From Bacillus pumilus (lineage in GTDB: Bacteria; Bacillota; Bacilli; Bacillales; Bacillaceae): a stretch of DNA of 64,000 nt. Both the position numbers and the translations under genes were made by a program. Under the pieces are notes generated by a model, which made no database searches, was not told the origin of the DNA, and saw only the letters and a program-made list of their open reading frames with translations. Of this stretch, positions 58,625 through 64,000 are shown piece by piece (positions within the stretch are counted from its first letter, which is position 1; each line of letters opens with the position of its first letter). The DNA is taken from positions 3,658,001 to 3,722,000 of the forward strand of contig NZ_CP027116.1 of NCBI RefSeq assembly GCF_003431975.1. Reading direction: 5' to 3'.

Positions 58625-60026
58625 GATATGCGCCTCCATCAAATGGATCTGTAGACAGGTCCGTTTCATCCTTTTGATCTGTATCCTCTTCCGAATGTGC
58701 ACCTTTTTTAATTTCTCGAATGAATAAGTAGGCAAGCAAGATGGCAAGAATCAAATAAATCGTCGTAAAGCTAATGACTGAGAATAACAGCATGCCATAC
58801 GATACGTTTGGCGAAATCGATTGAGCCGTCGTCATCATACCAAAGACGGTCCACGGCTGACGCCCGATCTCTGTCATGATCCAGCCAGCTGAGTTCGCAA
58901 TAAACGGGAACGCAATCATCCACACCATGAAACGCAAATACCATTTGTTCGTTTCGAGTTTCTTTCTAAAGCTCAAGTACAAGCCAATCATACTAGCAAA
59001 AATCATCAGTATTCCGGCACCAACCATGATTCTAAAGCTCCAGAATGTGGTTTTCACTGGTGGAATGTAGTCTCCAGGACCAAATTTGGCTTCATATTCT
59101 TTTTGAAGTGTCAGCATGCCTGGAACATCTCCACTGAACTTCTGATAAGCCAAGTAACTTAAAGCAAACGGAATATTGATCTCTGTAGAGTTTTCTTTTT
59201 TATCTGTATCAATATTGGCAAATAGAGTCCAAGCCGCTGGATCTCCACTATCCTTCCAAAGGGCTTCACTTGCTGCCATCTTCATCGGCTGTGATTTCAT
59301 TAAGTGCTTCGCTTGATCATGTCCAGAGAACGCTACACCTAAGCCAGAAACTAAAGCGAGTACCATGGCAATTTGGAATGATTTTTTGAAAAAAGCGATT
59401 TCTTGTTTTTTGATCATTTTATAGGCACTAACTCCTGCAATAAAGAAGGCACCTGTAGCGAGCGCACCAAACAGAACGTGCGGGAATTCAACCCAAAGCT
59501 GCGGGTTCGTTACAAGAGCGCCAAAATCATTCATTTCTGCGCGGCCATTTTTAATGACAAATCCAACTGGCTCCTGCATAAATGAGTTGGCGAGTAGAAT
59601 CCAAAAAGCCGAAAAGATCGTACCAAGGGAAACAAGCCAAATACACAATAAATGAATTTTCTTCGGCAGACGGTCCCAACCGAATATCCAAAGTCCAATA
59701 AATGTAGATTCAAGGAAAAAGGCGAGCAGTGCTTCAATGGCAAGCGGTGCACCAAAGACATCACCGACAAACCTTGAATAATCTGACCAGTTCATCCCGA
59801 ACTGGAATTCCTGCAGAATCCCTGTCACCACACCTACTGCAAAGTTGATTAAGAACAGGTGACCCCAAAACTTCGCCATCTTTTTATAAATATCTTTTTT
59901 CTTGACGACATAAAGGGTCTGCATCAATGCAACGATGAACACCAAACCTATTGACATAGGAACAAAAATGAAATGAAATAATGTCGTTGAAGCAAATTGA
60001 AATCTTGCTAAAAACAGCTCACTCAC
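58611..60026 (-). CDS. cydA: Cytochrome bd quinol oxidase subunit I
   Basis: A 471-aa heme-bearing subunit of the high-affinity bd oxidase. The N-terminal FQFASTTLFHFIFVPMSIGLVF, GVVTGILQEFQFGMNW, and GWIMTEIGRQPWTVFGMM carry heme and quinol-site residues. The Q loop is short (LSYLAYQKFSGDVPGM), as in Bacillus. GTG start at 60026 with GGGAGG about 10 nt upstream. First gene of cydA-cydB-cydD-cydC. Confidence 0.96.
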   Translation of the reverse strand: MSELFLARFQFASTTLFHFIFVPMSIGLVFIVALMQTLYVVKKKDIYKKMAKFWGHLFLINFAVGVVTGILQEFQFGMNWSDYSRFVGDVFGAPLAIEALLAFFLESTFIGLWIFGWDRLPKKIHLLCIWLVSLGTIFSAFWILLANSFMQEPVGFVIKNGRAEMNDFGALVTNPQLWVEFPHVLFGALATGAFFIAGVSAYKMIKKQEIAFFKKSFQIAMVLALVSGLGVAFSGHDQAKHLMKSQPMKMAASEALWKDSGDPAAWTLFANIDTDKKENSTEINIPFALSYLAYQKFSGDVPGMLTLQKEYEAKFGPGDYIPPVKTTFWSFRIMVGAGILMIFASMIGLYLSFRKKLETNKWYLRFMVWMIAFPFIANSAGWIMTEIGRQPWTVFGMMTTAQSISPNVSYGMLLFSVISFTTIYLILAILLAYLFIREIKKGAHSEEDTDQKDETDLSTDPFDGGAYHGIS

Positions 60027-60103
60027 AGCCTTACATCCTCCCTTACTTTCACATGCCGAATGATTCGATATTTATGCTCATCACTTCACAAAATGTTCAA
60101 TAT

Positions 60104-60121
60104 TTGTTCAATGATTCACAA
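60104..60121. promoter_or_regulatory. Rex-like operator upstream of cydA
   Basis: TTGTTCA-atga-TTCACAA differs from the Rex consensus TTGTGAAnnnnTTCACAA at two positions. Rex senses NADH/NAD+ and represses cydABCD in B. subtilis, so low-oxygen induction is expected. Confidence 0.7.
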
Positions 60122-60303
60122 ATAATAGCCTGTTTGAAATGGTTTACTCGGTGAAATTTTACTCTTGCTTTTCATTCGGTTAGTTATTTATACCTGTACT
60201 TTACACCCATACGCTTCAAAAATAAAGTAAATTTTACCTAAAAATTGGATGGTATTGTGTCAGTTGTTTGAATACTTTGTCAAAAATATGTGACAGGAAA
60301 TAA

Positions 60304-60342
60304 AAAAACAAAAAAATAGCGCTGCATGTGAGCCGCAGCGCT
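60304..60342 (-). terminator. Orphan strong terminator
   Basis: Minus strand AGCGCTGC...GCAGCGCT followed by an A-then-T run (ATTTTTTT). It stands about 180 bp beyond the hxlR terminator and upstream of cydA, so it terminates an unidentified transcript or acts as insulation. Confidence 0.75.
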
Positions 60343-60485
60343 TTATTTCTTTTTTAGGCTTTTTTTTGTAGAGCGGGTCTAGTGACTTGTACTTCATAGT
60401 ACGTAATTTTATTTTTTAATAGTCCTTCAGGTCTCGCTTTTCCATGATGCCTGAGATATCGACTTAGATATCTGGAAAATCACAC

Positions 60486-60518
60486 AAAAAAATTTCGATC
60501 AGACAGACTGATCGAAAT
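60486..60518 (-). terminator. hxlR terminator
   Basis: Minus strand ATTTCGATCAG...CTGATCGAAAT (11 bp perfect) followed by T7. Confidence 0.9.
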
Positions 60519-60521
60519 CGG

Positions 60522-60854
60522 TTAGGAAGGGACTTGTTCCCCTTTTCTGCTATTTTTACGTTCTAAAGACCAAGCAAACATTTCACGAATAATCGGTTCA
60601 ATTTTCTGCCCTTGCGCTGTTAATGCATATTCAATCCGTACTGGAATATCGGGGTATACGTTTTTCTCAACGAGCCCTTCTGCTTCTAGATTCTTCAGCC
60701 TTTCAGATAACAATCTGCCGCTGATGTTCATTTCATTTTCAAGCTGACAGAAACGTTTGGGGCCTGTCAGAAGCTGATTAATGATGAGAATGACCCACTT
60801 CTTGCCTAGAATCTCCATGGCATCTGTGATTGGACAGCCATCTACTTGAGCCAT
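60522..60854 (-). CDS. HxlR-family transcriptional regulator
   Basis: A 110-aa winged-helix regulator with the HxlR signature: CPITDAMEILGKKWVILIINQLL, RFCQLENEMNISGRLLSERLKNLEAEGLV, and YALTAQGQKIEPII. One Cys (Cys7) near the N-terminus is the position used by redox/quinone sensors such as YodB and CatR. It is divergent from the CatE-like operon and presumably represses it. GGAGG-type site precedes the ATG. Confidence 0.9.
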   Translation of the reverse strand: MAQVDGCPITDAMEILGKKWVILIINQLLTGPKRFCQLENEMNISGRLLSERLKNLEAEGLVEKNVYPDIPVRIEYALTAQGQKIEPIIREMFAWSLERKNSRKGEQVPS

Positions 60855-60888
60855 ACTTCATTCCCTCCTGCTTTTCTCTCTTTTTTTC

Positions 60889-60955
60889 ATTATAGCACAT
60901 TTAATTACTTGAAATAAGTCACTAACTATTATATAGTTTAGTTACTTTAAGTAAC
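60889..60955. promoter_or_regulatory. Divergent promoter-operator between hxlR and catE-like gene
   Basis: Plus strand TTGAAA (60909-60914), 17 bp, TATAGT (60932-60937). Overlapping palindromes: TTACTTgaaATAAGT (60905-60919), ACTAACTAT/ATAGTTTAGT (60921-60942) and perfect GTTACTT-t-AAGTAAC (60941-60955). A minus-strand TATAAT (60894-60889) likely serves hxlR. The layout fits an HxlR repressor covering both promoters. Confidence 0.8.
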
Positions 60956-61030
60956 GAGGTATTCATTTTTATAGATTTTCAAAAACATTTGAACATGCCG
61001 ATGCATATATCATGAAGGAGATGACCGACC

Positions 61031-61885
61031 TTGAAGACAATTGAACAGCTACGATTGGGTGTAACAGAGTTACATGTGTCCAGCTTTGAGCGTTCTTTAC
61101 CTTTTTATACAGACATTTTAGGATTTACGATAATAAAACAGACGGAATCCACCGTCACTCTCGGAAGTCATGCAAAGGAACCCATTCTTTTGTTAAAAGA
61201 GGATGCACAGCTCAAGAAGAAGCCCGATCATGAGCCCGGACTTTATCATTTTGCTATTTTATTACCTACCAGAAAAAACCTGGGCACATGGCTGGCACAT
61301 GTGATCAAAAAAGGCTATCCTTTAATTGGAGCAAGTGATCACTTTTTCAGTGAAGCCATTTATTTAAGTGACCCTGACGGCATTGGCGTAGAAATATATG
61401 CTGATCGCCCTGAGGACGTTTGGGTAGGTGAGCAAGGAGAACTGAAAGGTGGCGGAAATGCACCGCTTGACGGAGATGGTCTCCTACAAGAGGCTGCTGA
61501 TACAACGTGGGAAGGACTTCCTGCTGGTACAGTCATGGGGCACTTGCATTTCCATCTCAACCCAGAAGAAGCTGATTCCTTTTATGTCCATACGCTTGGT
61601 TTTCATATCCGAATGGCTCCACCAGCAAGCTTATTCATTGCAGGTGGCGTCTATCATCACCACCTTGCCTTTAATGCATGGGGACGCGGAAGAAAAGGAG
61701 CCATTGATCCACGTTTTTCAGGAATTAGAAGCTATACACTGGTATTTCCAGAGGAAGCAGACAGACAATCCGTCCTCGAGCGTCTGACCAAAGCAGGCAC
61801 TCAAGTTAAAACGACAGGTAAAAGTAACGAATTTGTTGATCCATTTGGCGTTCTCGTTCGTTTACAGATTGAAGAAGCAGACTAA
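61031..61885 (+). CDS. CatE-like VOC dioxygenase
   Basis: A 284-aa two-module VOC protein similar to B. subtilis catechol 2,3-dioxygenase CatE. Module 1: ELHVSSFERSLPFYTDILGF, GLYHFAIL, SEAIYLSDPDGIGVEIYADRPEDVW. Module 2: GHLHFHLNPEEADSFYVHTLGF, GGVYHHHLAFNAW. These supply two His and one Glu metal ligand for ring cleavage. TTG start with AAGGAG about 10 nt upstream. First gene of a three-gene operon with ribA and ribD, under an HxlR regulator. Confidence 0.87.
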   Translation: MKTIEQLRLGVTELHVSSFERSLPFYTDILGFTIIKQTESTVTLGSHAKEPILLLKEDAQLKKKPDHEPGLYHFAILLPTRKNLGTWLAHVIKKGYPLIGASDHFFSEAIYLSDPDGIGVEIYADRPEDVWVGEQGELKGGGNAPLDGDGLLQEAADTTWEGLPAGTVMGHLHFHLNPEEADSFYVHTLGFHIRMAPPASLFIAGGVYHHHLAFNAWGRGRKGAIDPRFSGIRSYTLVFPEEADRQSVLERLTKAGTQVKTTGKSNEFVDPFGVLVRLQIEEAD

Positions 61886-61901
61886 AAAGAAGGTGCAGAA
61901 T

Positions 61902-62663
61902 ATGGACAAACACACAGATCTTAAAACAGCCATTTTAAAAGATAAAATAAAACGAGTACAGCAAGAAGACGGGTATATATATATCACTGGACCCATTAAA
62001 CTGCCAGTGAATTTAGACGGCAGAACCGTGATGTTCAACTGGTATTCATGGTTAAAAGACGATGGAAAAGAACCATTGTCTGATGAAGCTTTAATTGAAA
62101 GCCTCTCGTCCCGCCAGCTTGCCGATCATCAGCAGTCAAGCGTGCTGGTGTATGGAGATTTCGAGCAAGCTGATGAAGCCCTTATCCGCATGCATTCCAT
62201 TTGCCACACTGGTGATATTTTCGGAAGCAAGCGCTGCGACTGCGGGTTCCAATTGAAGCAGTCCATGCGAATGATTGAGGACAATGGTGCAGGTGCACTG
62301 TTTTATTTAGCGAATCATGAAGGCCGAGGTATTGGACTTTTCACTAAAGCCATGGCTTATATCCTTCAAGAAAACGGCTACGATACAGTAGAAGCGAACG
62401 AAGCTCTCGGCTTTGAAGATGACACGCGTCAATATGAAGAAGCCATCGCTGTTCTTCAAACACTTCGTACAAAGCCGGTCAGACTCATTACCAATAATCC
62501 AAAAAAGACAGATGCCATCAGTCATGCGGGTCTATCTCTTTCTGGACGTATTCCACTTTGGGGTGATGTCTCGGAGTTTAATGAAAAATACTTGCAAACA
62601 AAAATCAACCGCTCAGGTCATATGAAGGCGGAGCAAGAGGTGCATACGATTGCCACATCATGA
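61902..62663 (+). CDS. ribA: Monofunctional GTP cyclohydrolase II
   Basis: A 253-aa enzyme converting GTP to 2,5-diamino-6-ribosylamino-4(3H)-pyrimidinone 5'-phosphate. The zinc motif CHTGDIFGSKRCDCGFQL and the catalytic NHEGRGIGLFTK are intact. It lacks the DHBP synthase domain found in Bacillus RibBA, so it is a separate paralogue. It starts 16 bp after the CatE-like gene and overlaps ribD by 14 bases. No FMN riboswitch is present. Confidence 0.9.
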   Translation: MDKHTDLKTAILKDKIKRVQQEDGYIYITGPIKLPVNLDGRTVMFNWYSWLKDDGKEPLSDEALIESLSSRQLADHQQSSVLVYGDFEQADEALIRMHSICHTGDIFGSKRCDCGFQLKQSMRMIEDNGAGALFYLANHEGRGIGLFTKAMAYILQENGYDTVEANEALGFEDDTRQYEEAIAVLQTLRTKPVRLITNNPKKTDAISHAGLSLSGRIPLWGDVSEFNEKYLQTKINRSGHMKAEQEVHTIATS

Positions 62664-63741
62664 GCGATATATGAATCTAGCCCTTGAAAATGCACAGGCA
62701 ATGAAAGGTCAGACATCTCCAAACCCACTCGTCGGGGCTGTGATTGTGCGAGACAATGAAATTGTTGGTGTCGGTGCCCACATGAAAGCCGGTGAACCGC
62801 ATGCTGAAATTCACGCACTCAAAATGGCTGGAGACAAAGCAAAAGGAGCTACTATTTATGTGACCCTCGAGCCTTGTTCTCACCATGGTCGCACAGGTCC
62901 ATGTGCAGAAGCACTTGTGAAAGCAGGAATCGAAACTGTTGTCGTGGCGGCACTTGACCCGAACCCGCTTGTCGCTGGCCGCGGGATTGCCATTTTACAA
63001 GATGCAGGGATCCAAGTCATTACAGGCGTACTTGAACAGGAATCCATTCTCATGAATGAAGTGTTTAACCATTTTATTACGAAGAAAACACCGTTCGTGA
63101 CGCTCAAAGCAGGCATTACCTTGGACGGGAAAATTGCGTCAGCTACGTCTGACAGCAAGTGGATTACAGCTGAGACATCTCGTTATGATGCCCATCACAT
63201 CCGCAGTATCAATGATGCGATTTTGGTCGGTGCTCAAACCATTATTCATGATGACCCTTCTTTAACGGCACGGATTCCAAATGGGCGCCATCCGATTCGT
63301 ATTGTCTTAGACTCTAAACTGTCAACACCACTAACAGCAAAGGTTGTCACTGACCAGCTGGCACCCACATGGATTTTTACAACAAAGCAAGCTGATGAGG
63401 AAAAACGAGCCGCTCTAGAAGCAGCTGGCGTGAGCGTCTTTATAACAGATAGCGACACGCGAGTTCCCCTGCAAGAAGTGCTTCAAGTGCTAGGAGAAAA
63501 AAATGTCTCCTCCCTCATGATTGAAGGCGGCGGACAGGTCAACGCTTCATTTTTAGAACAGCAGCTTGTAGACAAATTGGTCATCTATATGGCACCTAAA
63601 CTCATTGGCGGAAGACTTTCTCCTTCCTTTTTCGGAGGCGAAGGCATACGCCTCATGAGTGATGCCATTGAATTGGATCAACTTTCAGTAGAACCGCTTG
63701 GGAAAGATATTAAAATAACGGGCTATCCCGTTTATCAATAA
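62650..63741 (+). CDS. ribD: Bifunctional pyrimidine deaminase/reductase RibD
   Basis: A 363-aa enzyme for steps two and three of the riboflavin pathway. Deaminase domain (about 1-145) has zinc motifs PHAEIHAL and LEPCSHHGRTGPC. Reductase domain (about 150-363) has KAGITLDGKIA, DSKWIT and MIEGGGQVNASFL. TTG 62650 with AGAGGTG 7 nt upstream. Both halves look complete. With ribA it forms a partial pathway; ribE, ribH and DHBP synthase are not in the operon. Confidence 0.92.
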   Translation: MPHHERYMNLALENAQAMKGQTSPNPLVGAVIVRDNEIVGVGAHMKAGEPHAEIHALKMAGDKAKGATIYVTLEPCSHHGRTGPCAEALVKAGIETVVVAALDPNPLVAGRGIAILQDAGIQVITGVLEQESILMNEVFNHFITKKTPFVTLKAGITLDGKIASATSDSKWITAETSRYDAHHIRSINDAILVGAQTIIHDDPSLTARIPNGRHPIRIVLDSKLSTPLTAKVVTDQLAPTWIFTTKQADEEKRAALEAAGVSVFITDSDTRVPLQEVLQVLGEKNVSSLMIEGGGQVNASFLEQQLVDKLVIYMAPKLIGGRLSPSFFGGEGIRLMSDAIELDQLSVEPLGKDIKITGYPVYQ

Positions 63742-63758
63742 CGTACTTTCTATCATAG

Positions 63759-63793
63759 AATAAGGCTGTCTAAAAAATCTAGACAGCCTTATT
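63759..63793. terminator. Bidirectional terminator after ribD
   Basis: AATAAGGCTGTCTA...TAGACAGCCTTATT with T-rich sequence on both strands. Confidence 0.85.
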
Positions 63794-63838
63794 CTTTATT
63801 TGATTCACCCTAGAAACTTCAAAATATTTTTGTGCTTT

Positions 63839-64000
63839 TTACTCCATTCTCTCTAAAAATTCAATTCGATTTCCAAATGGATCATCTACATAGAATCTGA
63901 TTGCTCCATCTAAGGGCTCATCTTCTTTTATATGAATGTGATGTTGCATGAAAGTCTCTTTTAAATTCGATAAGTTCTTTACTTGAAATGCTGGATGAGC
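63839..64000 (-). CDS. VOC/glyoxalase family protein (3' part only)
   Basis: The last 53 codons of a gene running off the right edge. The end FYVDDPFGNRIEFLERME is the VOC-family metal-binding Glu strand and a HHIHIKEDEPLDGAIR segment precedes it. It converges with ribD. The gene start and identity lie outside the window. Confidence 0.8.
   Translation of the reverse strand, partial: AHPAFQVKNLSNLKETFMQHHIHIKEDEPLDGAIRFYVDDPFGNRIEFLERME

Larger units (their letters stand above)
60027..60521. promoter_or_regulatory. cydA upstream region
   Basis: 495 bp without a protein gene. The cydA-proximal part holds a Rex-like site; the distal part has two terminators and other hairpins (see separate entries). 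Confidence 0.5.

Noticed and set aside
58491..58747. Reading frames across the cydA/cydB junction, including a longer cydB
   Set aside because: They are shadows within cydA; the GGAGG at 58624 marks the cydB start.
60081..60100. Second Rex-like site TTCACAAAATGTTCAA
   Set aside because: Half-sites are not in the inverted arrangement needed for Rex.

Overview
The window is a chromosomal segment of a low-GC Bacillus, most likely the Bacillus pumilus group (pumilus, safensis, altitudinis). Gene order follows the B. subtilis chromosome from vpr to ywaA (vpr, ywcH, nfrA, rodA, ywcE, qox, gal, slrA, ywcBA, thiEM, ywbIHG, ywbDC, ywaC, ywaA). B. pumilus-type content is added: an NADP-type gdhA, pectate lyase, and extra transporters. 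Genus assignment is firm; species is inference. No rRNA, tRNA or CRISPR was seen.

Layout. 1-5.9 kb: 3' end of vpr, a small membrane protein, ywcH-nfrA, a repeat-rich gap, rodA and ywcE. 5.9-7.5 kb: an IS1182-type insertion sequence inside the shared ywcE/qoxD terminator, with a 29-bp stem-loop copied on both sides. 7.5-11.4 kb: the quinol oxidase operon qoxABCD. 12-17.8 kb: galK-galE-galT plus a degenerate M24 peptidase-like gene, with a divergent AraC regulator. 17.8-23.8 kb: small genes, a GtrA protein, slrA (46 codons), a methyltransferase/glycosyltransferase pair, the ywcB-ywcA symporter, DUF4288 and NTF2-like genes. 23.9-29.3 kb: a LysR gene with thiM-thiE, divergent cidA/cidB-like genes, an rRNA methyltransferase and a glyoxalase-like gene. 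29.3-31.5 kb: a polar amino-acid ABC transporter.

32-33.3 kb: a rap gene with a previously hidden phr gene. 33.4-34 kb: the small (p)ppGpp synthetase sasA/ywaC. 34.1-38.1 kb: a ribose-type ABC transporter whose leader is a complete S-box (SAM) riboswitch. 38.2-41.7 kb: a beta-helix protein, ilvK and a membrane protein. 41.8-47.2 kb: the lichenan/cellobiose PTS system licR-licBCAH. 47.5-49.8 kb: a class F-like sortase lipoprotein beside a tandem-repeat surface protein ending in an MPKTG sorting signal, and a 37-aa peptide gene. 49.9-54.1 kb: gdhA, a short sigY operon with its own ECF promoter, and pectate lyase. 54.1-60 kb: cydABDC with a Rex-like operator. 60.5-63.8 kb: an HxlR regulator divergent from an operon of a CatE-like dioxygenase, GTP cyclohydrolase II and RibD. 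The 3' part of another VOC gene closes the window.

The strongest candidates for undescribed biology are the HxlR/CatE/RibA/RibD operon (a two-step riboflavin branch without lumazine or riboflavin synthase), the SAM-riboswitch-controlled sugar-type importer (possibly for methylthioribose), the sortase/MPKTG pair, the Rap-Phr cassette, and the IS insertion that duplicates a terminator.
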